The position numbers and the translations under genes were made by a program. Positions 1 through 7,800 of a stretch of 9,221 nt of DNA are shown piece after piece; within the stretch, counting starts at the first letter, position 1; the number at the start of each line of letters is the position of its first letter. Below the pieces are notes generated by a model. The model searched no databases, was not told where the DNA came from, and saw only the letters and a program-made list of their open reading frames with translations. The stretch covers positions 760-9,980 of the forward strand of contig PKWC01000241.1 of assembly GCA_003131925.1 (NCBI GenBank), given 5' to 3'. The DNA is from Alphaproteobacteria bacterium (GTDB lineage Bacteria > Pseudomonadota > Alphaproteobacteria > Micropepsales > Micropepsaceae).

Positions 1-1091
1 AGGAGGGCGATGCGGCGCTTCATGCGCTGATCCTTCGCCATTCCCGCAATGACGTCTTTCGCGAAGCGATCGAAACGCTGGCGCCCGGGTGTGCCGGCGA
101 ATTCGAGCCTTTCACGGCCGGGCTCTATGGCGTCAGCGAGATGTTCGTCGACGGTTATATCGAGCTGCTCAAAGCCGGCATCCTCAAGCGCGAGGTCGAT
201 GGTGCGCTTCTGCACGCGGCGTTTTTTCTTGGTCCGAAGTCCTTCTATCGCACGCTCCGCGAAATGGACGCAGCCACGCTGGCGAAACTGCAAATGACGT
301 CTGTTTCCTTCACCAACGAGCTATATGGCGGCGAAGAGACGAAGCGCGTGGCGCGCGTCAAGGCGCGCTTCGTCAACAACGCCATGATGGCGACCCTGCT
401 GGGTGCGGTCGTCTCCGACGGGCTCGAAGACGGGCGCGTGGTGAGCGGCGTCGGCGGCCAATATAATTTCGTCGCCCAGGCTTTCGCGCTGGAAGGCGCG
501 CGCTCGATACTCACCCTGAAATCGGTGCGCGAGGCCCGTGGACGCGCATCGTCGAACATCCTGTTCAGCTATGGCCACGAAACGATTCCGCGCCACCTGC
601 GCGACATCGTGGTCACGGAGTATGGCATCGCCGACTTGCGCGGGCGCTCGGATGAGGAGGTGGTGCAGGCGATGCTGTCCGTCGCCGATTCGCGCTTCCA
701 GCCGGAGCTGCTCCGCCGTGCGAAGGAGGCGCGCAAGGTCGCTGGCAGCTTCGAGATACCGGCCACCCATCGCGAGAACACGCCTGAGCGCCTCGAAGCT
801 GCGCTCGGGCGGTTTCGTGCGGAGGGCGCGTTCCCGGCATTCCCCTTCGGTTCGGACTTCGACGAAGTGGAGCAACGCCTTCTGCCGGTTCTCGAGCGCC
901 TGCAGTCGGAAAGCAGGTCGTGGACGCGATTGTTGGGCCTTATGGCGCGTGGCTCGCTGTCCTCCGCTCCGGCTGCAGATTTGCCTCTTTTTGCCCGCCT
1001 GGGGCTCGTCAACCCGCGTACGCTGCGGGACCGTTGCTATCGCGCGATGGTCAACGGTGCGCGCCAACAGCCGTCTGTCGCGGTTCGATGA
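1..1091 (+). CDS. Acetyl-CoA hydrolase/transferase family protein, C-terminal part (5' end outside window)
   Basis: The frame is open from the left edge (first full codon at base 3) to a TGA at 1089-1091, giving 362 codons, so the gene starts upstream. The methionine at 141 is internal: the residues before it (ending GLYGVSE) belong to the same conserved block, which continues MFVDGYIELLKAGILKREV. Further family blocks are FTNELYGGEE, ARFVNNAMMATLLGAVVSDG, GVGGQYNFVAQAFALEGARS, SYGHETIPRHLRDIVVTEYG and IADLRG. These are typical of the C-terminal domain of acetyl-CoA hydrolases and CoA transferases (4-hydroxybutyrate CoA-transferase type), enzymes that hydrolyse acyl-CoA or move CoA between carboxylates in the cytoplasm. 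Members are often about 600 residues, so roughly the N-terminal 40 percent is missing from view. The true acyl substrate cannot be told from this half. It converges with the next gene across only 21 bases. Confidence 0.9.
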   Translation, partial: EGDAALHALILRHSRNDVFREAIETLAPGCAGEFEPFTAGLYGVSEMFVDGYIELLKAGILKREVDGALLHAAFFLGPKSFYRTLREMDAATLAKLQMTSVSFTNELYGGEETKRVARVKARFVNNAMMATLLGAVVSDGLEDGRVVSGVGGQYNFVAQAFALEGARSILTLKSVREARGRASSNILFSYGHETIPRHLRDIVVTEYGIADLRGRSDEEVVQAMLSVADSRFQPELLRRAKEARKVAGSFEIPATHRENTPERLEAALGRFRAEGAFPAFPFGSDFDEVEQRLLPVLERLQSESRSWTRLLGLMARGSLSSAPAADLPLFARLGLVNPRTLRDRCYRAMVNGARQQPSVAVR

Positions 1092-1112
1092 TCAGCCTGA
1101 CTGCCTCAAACG

Positions 1113-1727
1113 TCAGCCGGTGCGGACGGCGTAGGCTTCAACGTCGAATTTATGCCGCGCGAGGGGCCCCAGACCGGAGAGCACGCCGTTGATCTCCGCC
1201 GATCTCTCCAGAATGTAGTCGTAGGTGCCATCGCGGCGTTCCTTCAGCTCCGCCGCCCGCGCCTCGATTTCTTCGCGGTCCGCCGCGTCCAAGGTACGTG
1301 ACTTCAACTGACTCTCGATCGAGGCGAGTTCCTGCGAAATGTCGAACAGTCCGTCGATCGGCATGGCGAGGCGCAGCGTCAGCTGATGAATGTTCGCGCG
1401 CAAACCTGCATCCCGTAAATCGATCAGGCTCTCCCGGTTGCGCTCGTAGATCTCGATCTCGCGGCGCACCGCGCGCAGCATGCGCAACGTCACGGGACCG
1501 AAGGGATCGCCGATCTGCTTGGTCCGGTGCGCAAGCTTCAGGACGACGGCGACCGTGGACAGAACCTCGCCGAAAAAAAGCGCGGCGTTGCGCTCTTTAC
1601 GCTGCTCCTGAATGCGCCATTCGAACTGGTTGGCGACAAGGCCGCCGGCCGTGGCCAGGCAGGCACCCAGCATCACCTGCCACAAGGTGCTGAAATTCGA
1701 GATGAAGTCGAAACTTTCGCCGCGCAT
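1113..1727 (-). CDS. Single-TM protein of unknown function (family A, intact copy)
   Basis: This 204-residue protein starts at ATG 1727. An in-frame stop lies a short way upstream, so this is the only ATG start; the Shine-Dalgarno region is weak (GGA about 9 bases before). Residues about 12-32 (TLWQVMLGACLATAGGLVAN) form one hydrophobic segment, followed by a charged stretch (QEQRKERN), which suggests an N-terminal membrane anchor with the remainder in the cytoplasm. The rest is mostly helical. Residues 131-166 (ELASIESQL, then EEIEARAAELKERRDG) look like a coiled coil. I recognise the style of a widespread uncharacterised proteobacterial membrane protein but can name no function. A second copy begins at the right end of the window (9140-9221), where residues 152-178 are nearly repeated. 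Its 3' end converges on the acetyl-CoA hydrolase gene; its 5' end faces the orphan WD40-protein tail at 1921-2089. Confidence 0.75.
   Translation of the reverse strand: MRGESFDFISNFSTLWQVMLGACLATAGGLVANQFEWRIQEQRKERNAALFFGEVLSTVAVVLKLAHRTKQIGDPFGPVTLRMLRAVRREIEIYERNRESLIDLRDAGLRANIHQLTLRLAMPIDGLFDISQELASIESQLKSRTLDAADREEIEARAAELKERRDGTYDYILERSAEINGVLSGLGPLARHKFDVEAYAVRTG
1195..1276. repeat. Direct repeat, left copy (inside family A gene)
   Basis: These 82 bases match 9140-9221 with 7 mismatches counted by eye and no gaps (about 91 percent identity). Both copies are read on the minus strand in the same frame and encode nearly the same peptide (EEIEARAAELKERRDGTY against EEIEARVAELKERRDGTY). 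The right copy is cut by the window edge, so the repeat is longer than shown. Confidence 0.9.
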
Positions 1728-1920
1728 CGCGATCCGGAAGGGCTTTTGATGGAACGATTATGATTCTCCATGCTAGACGCGATGGTGGCTGCAATCCAGA
1801 TGGTTCTGTGGCCCAGTGGCGACCCCATGGGGTGAATTCGCAGCGCAGGGAAAGCATGCCGGGAAGGATTTCTCGCCGTCAGCTGGGCCAGCGCGAGGTC
1901 TTCCCAAGAGCGCGCGTGCG

Positions 1921-2089
1921 CAGATCAGGAATGAATGCGAAGGAATAGCGCCACGGGTTGAGCCTGTTTCCCGATGCGGAGCTGCGCGCCGCGCCCGAGC
2001 TTGATCCGCGCCTCGTTATGGATGCCTGCCGGCCGCCCAGCGTCTGGGCGCGTCTCGGCACGATCTTCTCCGCCGCATTACCCCATTGA
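1921..2089 (+). pseudogene. Orphan C-terminal tail of a TIR/STAND-WD40-type protein (gene remnant)
   Basis: Bases 1955-2089 read GLSLFPDAEL, RAAPELDPRL, VMDACRPPSV, WARLGTIFSA, ALPH and stop. Aligned without gaps to the last 44 residues of the giant protein at 4810-8946, 29 of 44 are identical by eye, including the block DACRPPSVWARLG. Both tails end in a stop at the same point. Upstream, bases 1921-1945 in another frame give QIRNEC, matching LIRRTC of the giant protein. The spacer is 19 bases here against 21 there, so a 2-base deletion breaks the frame, and a TAG at 1946-1948 lies in the tail frame. No WD40 repeat is visible further upstream. The stretch 1728-1920 shows nothing I can name. 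This is the last relic of a second gene of this class, not a working gene. Together with its flanks it fills the 445-base gap between two minus-strand genes. Confidence 0.8.
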
Positions 2090-2172
2090 AGCCGCACCAT
2101 GACCGCTGCGGCGCGCGTCTGCAGGACGACGTTCCGGCGGATCAGAATGAAATGCCTTTGCGGTCGCAACCC

Positions 2173-2768
2173 TCATCCCGGCTTTTCGAGTTCGCGGCTT
2201 TCGACGACCAGGCGCCAGTTGGCGACGTCTCTGAGCATGATATCACTCGCCTTGTGCACGCGATCGCGCAGCCGTTCGAAATCGGCGCTGACAGTCTCGC
2301 CCGTGGCCGCCAGCGCATCGAGTTGTGCCGTCATCTGGACCGAACGCTTCGCCACGGCTTCGAAATGCGCCTCGCTTACAAGGCTGTCCCGATATTGTGT
2401 GAAGGCATTTTCCGTCGTTCGCAGGGTGGCGCTGGCGGCATAGAAGAGTGCCCGGAACAGCTGTTCACCGATGTCGAAATCACCCCACAGTCCGACGCGA
2501 AACGCCTGCGACAGCTCCGATTCTCTGAGGTTCGCAGCATGATGTCCGCAGACTGCACCGCGCGCATCTGGCGTATCGTGCCGTGTTGGTTCTTCGCCAT
2601 CTGTCGAATCTGAAAGGAGAGATAAAGGAGCGAAATCACCCCGGCGATGCCGCTGACGTGCCACTGGGTGACAACTCTGCGGGAGGCCGTTGGTCCTAAA
2701 ATCAGGTCCATTTCAAATGGCCCCCACGCGTTCCAAGCACCCAGTCGCTCAAACTGGCACCTGTCCAT
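2173..2768 (-). pseudogene. Single-TM protein of unknown function (family B), broken by a frameshift
   Basis: Two overlapping minus-strand frames form one protein. The first (from ATG 2768, or the internal ATG at 2711) carries a membrane segment and its flank, GIAGVISLLYLSFQIRQMAK, and runs sensibly to SADIMLRTSE. The second takes over near 2519-2535 with ESELSQAFRVGLWGDFDIGE and continues as a helical protein to its stop at 2173. Past the junction the first frame becomes serine-, arginine- and cysteine-rich, as expected of a wrong frame. An N-terminal hydrophobic segment followed by YLxxQIRQ is the hallmark of a common family of small uncharacterised bacterial membrane proteins. No function is known to me. 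It converges with the orphan WD40-protein tail, whose stop is 84 bases away. The lesion could be a genuine mutation or a sequencing error; no stop codon interrupts the second half. The true start codon is uncertain. Confidence 0.6.
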
Positions 2769-2880
2769 TTAGCTGTTGCTCCAATCGCTTACGAGGGGAC
2801 CAACCTCTTCGGATTGCCAGAAACTCCCAATGATGGCAGATTGTACATGACCGGCGGGGCCACGAGGGAAATGCCAGTCA

Positions 2881-2889
2881 GGGGGGAAG
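2881..2889 (+). promoter_or_regulatory. Ribosome binding site of the GloVer-repeat gene
   Basis: A purine run GGGGGGAAG ends two bases before ATG 2892, with its core about 5-8 bases from the start. It favours 2892 over the upstream in-frame ATGs at 2814, 2847 and 2871. It also places the hydrophobic signal peptide at the usual distance from the N-terminus. Confidence 0.55.
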
Positions 2890-2891
2890 CC

Positions 2892-4346
2892 ATGAGCACT
2901 CGGAATTGCACTATCTGTGCGACGGAACGTCTTTTTCGTGCCGTTGCGATAGTCATGTTTGTGTGCGGATTTGCCCTTGTGTTAGTACCCGCGGGAAAAG
3001 CGGCTACGACCGAATTCAAGGTTATTCACACGTTCCAAGGCAAGAAGGATGGCGAGTATCCGGAAGCCGGCCTGACTCTCTCGGACGGCCAGATGTTTAG
3101 CACGACATTTGGATCGCTGGGCAAGCCGGGCAAAGTATGTTCCAAGGGAGGTTGCGGCAACAACTTTGCGATTCAAGGAAAACATCTGACGCCCGGATAC
3201 TCGTTTGAGGGCGGCCAGGACGGCGCGTTTCCCACGGGGGAAGTGGTTGTCAACAACAACATCATCTTCGGCATCACGGAATATGGCGGCGGATCGGCGT
3301 GCAATGGACTGGGCTGCGGCACGGCGTTCGCGGTTCAAGGCAACATGGAAGTGCAGCGGTTTCAGTTCTGCTCTAAGTCGGAATTTCCGGTCTGCGCAAA
3401 TGGTGCGTTCCCGCGTGCCGGACCGATCATCGGCAGCGATGGGAATTTGTATGGGACCACGAGTCTCGGCGGGGCCGGAACCGGATACGAGTGCGACAAC
3501 AATTTTGGCGGCTGCGGCACCGTCTATGAGCTGACGCCAGACTTCTCGATGATAACGGTGCTGTATTCGTTTTGCCAAGAGGCCGCTTGCGAGGACGGGG
3601 CGATCCCGTTTGGCAGACTATGGCAAGATCCTTCGTCCGGAAATTTCTTCGGGACGACCCAGTTCGGCGGGGCGTATGGACAGGGCATTGTCTTCGAACT
3701 CTCGCCGGGCACAAATGGCCAATGGATCGAAACCATCCTCCACAATTTCTGCGCGCAGACAAACTGCACAGACGGCGCCATTCCGGAAGCAGGCCTCATC
3801 GAAGATGGTTCGGGCAATCTTTACGGCACGGCATCGGCCGGTGGCGGGGGAGATTGCCAGGGCAGCAGCCCTGGCTGCGGAGCCGTGTTTGAACTGGCGG
3901 CGGACGGTACGTACAGCGTGTTGCACCCATTCACCGGAGGTACGGACGGCGCCCTTCCGCAAGCGCCACTTGTCCTTCATAAGGGCAATTTATACGGAAC
4001 TACGGAAAAAGGGGGTGACGGGCCCGCCTGTCTCAGTGGATCCATCGGATGTGGCACGGTGTTCATGCTGTCTTTGGATGGGTCGTCGTGGACCGAAACG
4101 ATTCTTCACACCTTCGGCGCAATCAATCGAACCGATGGCGCGCAACCCGAAGGCTCATTGTTGCTGTCCAATGGTTTTCTCTACGGCGCGACGCTCGTCG
4201 AAGGCCATTCGAATCCGGAGTGCAATTGCGGGACTCTGTTCAAGCTCGGCATCGGCAGCAGGGCACCCGCGAAACGTTGGCGGGCTCAGGGACAGGTTTC
4301 ACACCGGAATCCTCCCCCAGATGAGAGCAAGATTCGTTCGGATTGA
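2892..4346 (+). CDS. Secreted GloVer (Gloeo_Verruco) tandem-repeat protein
   Basis: From ATG 2892 the product is 484 residues. Residues 1-38 are a Sec signal peptide: arginines at 13 and 16, a hydrophobic core AVAIVMFVCGFALVLV, and a likely cleavage site after AGKAA. The mature part is seven repeats of about 50-60 residues, each running 'hLHxF...DGAxPxAGLIxxxxGNLYGTTxxGG...GCGTVFEL'. Clear examples are GSDGNLYGTTSLGGAG, GSGNLYGTASAGGGG and HKGNLYGTTEKGGDG. This is the repeat known as Gloeo_Verruco or 'choice-of-anchor GloVer', thought to build a beta-propeller-like exported domain of unknown role. Insertions holding paired cysteines (for example CxxxxxGCGT) suggest disulfides, which fits an extracytoplasmic location. 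The C-terminus (APAKRWRAQGQV onward) is polar and shows no PEP-CTERM, autotransporter or other anchor. By eye the 5' part is less GC-rich than the neighbouring genes. It stands alone: the next gene downstream starts 463 bases later. Confidence 0.85.
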   Translation: MSTRNCTICATERLFRAVAIVMFVCGFALVLVPAGKAATTEFKVIHTFQGKKDGEYPEAGLTLSDGQMFSTTFGSLGKPGKVCSKGGCGNNFAIQGKHLTPGYSFEGGQDGAFPTGEVVVNNNIIFGITEYGGGSACNGLGCGTAFAVQGNMEVQRFQFCSKSEFPVCANGAFPRAGPIIGSDGNLYGTTSLGGAGTGYECDNNFGGCGTVYELTPDFSMITVLYSFCQEAACEDGAIPFGRLWQDPSSGNFFGTTQFGGAYGQGIVFELSPGTNGQWIETILHNFCAQTNCTDGAIPEAGLIEDGSGNLYGTASAGGGGDCQGSSPGCGAVFELAADGTYSVLHPFTGGTDGALPQAPLVLHKGNLYGTTEKGGDGPACLSGSIGCGTVFMLSLDGSSWTETILHTFGAINRTDGAQPEGSLLLSNGFLYGATLVEGHSNPECNCGTLFKLGIGSRAPAKRWRAQGQVSHRNPPPDESKIRSD

Positions 4347-4498
4347 ATCCGCTTAGCCTTCGATCTGTCTTCGCTGGAGCGCATGCGAATCCAGCGCATG
4401 TGCAGTACGTCGGTGGTTTGTGGACGAACCCCGCGCATCGACTTCATCCGTGCCGAGTTTACGACCGCACCTTACAGCAGCGGCGCCAAGGACGACGA

Positions 4499-4690
4499 CT
4501 ATCCGCGCAGTTTCACGAGCACCGCTTCGCCCTTGTCGAGCGCGATCCTCAGCTTTCCGTCGCCAGCCCCACCGCGTCTTTGCCGAAGACTTCGGCGCGC
4601 CAGCCGTGCAGCACGGCGAGGCCGTCGTCTTCAAGTGCGGCGAGCCGCTCGATGTGGTCTGCGTCCGGCGAACATCCTGCGGGCGGAGCC
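4499..4690 (-). pseudogene. Ribonuclease D C-terminal end, decayed fragment
   Basis: Read on the minus strand from about 4690, the frame gives DADHIERLAALEDDGLAVL and HGWRAEVFGKDAVGLA, then hits a TGA at 4549-4551. In the neighbouring frame the sequence continues AGDGKLRIALDKGEAVLVK and ends LRG at a TAG (4499-4501). The pattern 'DDIERLAA...ALxGWRRExFGxDALxLxxGxLxLxxxxGxxxV' is the usual C-terminal end of alphaproteobacterial RNase D, a 3'-5' exoribonuclease that trims structured RNAs. The catalytic DEDD exonuclease domain is absent, since sequence above about 4700 no longer resembles the family. So this is a truncated piece with a frameshift near 4555-4575. It is the only recognisable content of the 463-base gap at 4347-4809; I see nothing else supportable in 4347-4498 or 4700-4809. 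The identification rests on remembered motif shape, not a search. Confidence 0.5.
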
Positions 4691-4809
4691 GCGAATTTCG
4701 CAATATTCCAGTTCCGGGCGGCCGTTCGCCATCCACCCGCGCTCTGCTGACCAAACTCATCCGGTTTGCACCCACATAGTCCTCAAAGCGCAAGTGTGCT
4801 TAGATTGGC

Positions 4810-7800
4810 ATGGTGCTTTGGGGCGCGCCGGGCTTGGGCATTCTCTTCATCAGTCATTCGAGCCGGGACAATGCTGCAGCGATCACGATTCGCGACTGGT
4901 TAAAGGAGCACGGGTGGGGCGAGGTGTTTCTGGACCTCGACCCCGAGCAGGGATTGGCGCCCGGGCACCACTGGCAGCAGGAATTGAAACAGGCCGGCGA
5001 ACGCTGCTCGGGCGTGCTGGTGCTTCTCTCGCACCATTGGATTGCTTCGCGGTGGTGTCAGACGGAGTTTCTTCTCGCCGACCAGCTCGGCAAGAAAATT
5101 TTTCCTATCCTCGTTGCTCCGGTGCCGTTCGACGAGTTGCCGATCGAGCTGAAGGCAAAGTTCCAGATTGTCGATGTCTCTGCTCCCCAGATAGAAGCGG
5201 AAGGTTTCGAACGGCTGGCGATCGGGCTGAAGCGCGCGGGTCTCGATCCGGAGAGCTTCGAATGGCCGCCGCCCGGCGATCCGCAGCGGCCCATTTACCG
5301 TGGCCTCCAATCGCTCGATGAAGAAGACGCCGCGATCTTCTTTGGCCGGGACACGCTGATCACGAAAGGCATCGACACCCTGCGGCGCATGCGCGACGAC
5401 GCGCCCGAACGCATGCTGGTGATCTTGGCCGCGTCCGGCGCAGGCAAGTCCTCATTTCTGAAGGCTGGTCTCATCGCGCGCCTGAAACGCGATCACGAAA
5501 ATTTTCTTGTCCTGCCGGTGATACGGCCCGAGCGCACCGCCCTTTCCGGCGAACGAGGACTTGCGCGGAGCTTGTCGTGCGAATCAATGGCGCTGGACAT
5601 TCCCGATGCCGTCCAAACGCGCTTCACCGCACTTCGGACCTCGGCGATGACAAGACTCAAGCGGTTCTCCGAGTGCCCCCAGGAAATCCGAGCAGCCAAA
5701 CCTCCGACTGTCGTAATCGCAATCGATCAGGCCGAGGAACTTTTCAACGCAGAAAATCGCGAAGCACCGCGGATGCTTGAACTGCTTGCAACAGCAGTTG
5801 CGGCCGACGGAAACGCCGTCATTCTCGCCACAGTACGATCCGATTCGTTTGAAAGACTGCAGACCGAACCGCGCCTTGCGGAGGTCCCGGTTCTCCCGTT
5901 CAGTCTGGCCCCCATTCCGCTCGGCGCCTTCAAAGACCTGATCGAATGCCCGGCACGACTGATAAACCCGCCCCTCGCGATTGATCCTGCGCTGACGGAT
6001 CAGCTGCTCAAGGATCTGGCGGCCGACGATGCATTGCCCCTGTTGGCGTTCACGCTGGAACGCCTGCTGAACCGGCGTCGAGGGCAGGGAACCCTGACGC
6101 TCGCCCATTATACGCAGGAGCTTGGAGGCCTGCAGGGCGCAATCATGGCCGCAGTCGATGCCGCCTTTGCCGCGGCATCTCGCGATCCGTCTCTGCCAGG
6201 CGGCCGTGCCGAGCTCGAGAGGCTGGCGCGCGCCGCATTCGTTCCTGCGCTAGTTCAGATTGACAGTGCGGACGCCGAACCGAGGCGCAGGGTTGAGCGT
6301 CTGAGCGCTCTGCCGGAAGCTACGCAAGCTCTCGTCCGCCATCTGGTCGACGAACGCCTTCTGATCTGCGACCGACGCAGGATAGACGGTGGCGTTGCTG
6401 ATACCGTCGAGGTTGCGCATGAGGCGATTCTGCGCCAATGGCCCGCGCTCAAATCGTGGATTGCCGAGGAGCGCGATGCTCTGCGCGCGCTCGATGGGGT
6501 GCGGGTGGCGGCCGCAGAATGGCGAAAGCACGGCTCGCTCGCCAGCGCAGGCCAGGCCGACAGCTGGTTGGCGCATCGCGGTGGCCGGCTGGAGGAAGCA
6601 GAGGCACTGTTGGCGCGTCCCGACTTCGCGCCCATGCTGGGCGGAAACGAGCAGGAATATCTCGCTGCATGCCGTGCAACGGAAAACGCCGAACGATTGC
6701 GGGAGCGATTGAGCATCGCCCGGACCCGGCGCCTTCAGCGAGTCGTTGGCGGGCTTATGGCGGTCGCTGCCGCCATTGTGCTGTTGGCTGGGCTTGGCAT
6801 TGCGCGACTCGTCGCGGGAATCGCGGCGGAATCGGGCAATACACTTGCTACGCAAGCGGCAAAGGAGGCGGATGCGGGGAATTATGATCGCAGTGCGCGT
6901 TATGCGCTTGCCAGCCTGGCCGCAGCCGATTGGGCGCACAAGGGCAATCGGGACGACCAGGCGGAAGCGGAGCTAAGGTCTGCCGGCAGCCTGTCGAGCG
7001 CGTTGGCAGTCTTGCGCGGCCACGAAAACCAGGTTCTGAGCGCAAGTTTCAGCAGTGACGGACAGCGCATCGTCACCGCATCGCGGGACAAAACAGCACG
7101 GATCTGGGATGCGCATACTGCACGCCAGATCGTAGTCCTTCGCGGACACGACAGCGCAGTCGACAGTGCCGCGTTCAGTCCCGATGGCAAACGCGTTGTC
7201 ACCGCCTCCGAAGACAGAACGGCGCGAATATGGGACGTGGGCACGGGCAGACAAACCGCCCTTCTCCGCGGACACGAAGACCAGGTTTTCAGCGCCGCAT
7301 TCAGCGTTGATGGAAGGCGCATCGTTACGGCATCCGCCGACAAGACCGCCCGGATATGGGACGCGATCACGGGCGCACAGGTCGCCCTTCTCCGCGGACA
7401 CGAGGACATGGTTCTCAGCGCCGCATTCAGCGTTGATGGAAGGCGCATCGTTACAGCATCGGCCGACAAGACTGCCCGGATATGGGACGCGATCACGGGC
7501 GCACAGCTCGCCGTTCTGCGAGGACACGAGGGCGTGGTTGAGGGTGCTGTCTTTAGCTCCGACGGGAGGGGGGTCGCCACCGCATCGGATGACAAGACCG
7601 CGCGGATGTGGGACGCCGTCTCCTCGGCTCAGCTCGCTGTTTTGCGCGGGCATGAGAATTCCGTGACGAGTGTGGCATTCAGCTCCGACGGGACACGGCT
7701 TGTCACCGCGTCCGCGGACGGGACAGCCCGGATATGGGACGCGAGCACGGGACTGCAAACCGCGATCCTGCAGGGACACGAGAATTCTCTCAATACGGCC

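Noticed and set aside
321..1067. Minus-strand open frame of 248 codons opposite the acetyl-CoA hydrolase
   Set aside because: Antisense shadow of a conserved enzyme; no recognisable motif.
1822..1833. 12-base palindrome ACCCCATGGGGT in the 1728-1920 gap
   Set aside because: Isolated and without a second site or nearby promoter; a chance palindrome is likely.
4339..4351. Inverted repeat CGGATT-G-AATCCG over the GloVer stop codon
   Set aside because: A one-base loop cannot form a hairpin terminator and no T-run follows.
4383..5321. Plus-strand open frame of 312 codons overlapping the start of the TIR gene
   Set aside because: Its translation is low-complexity and rich in arginine, serine and alanine, with no domain, and it overlaps the well-supported TIR domain in another frame.
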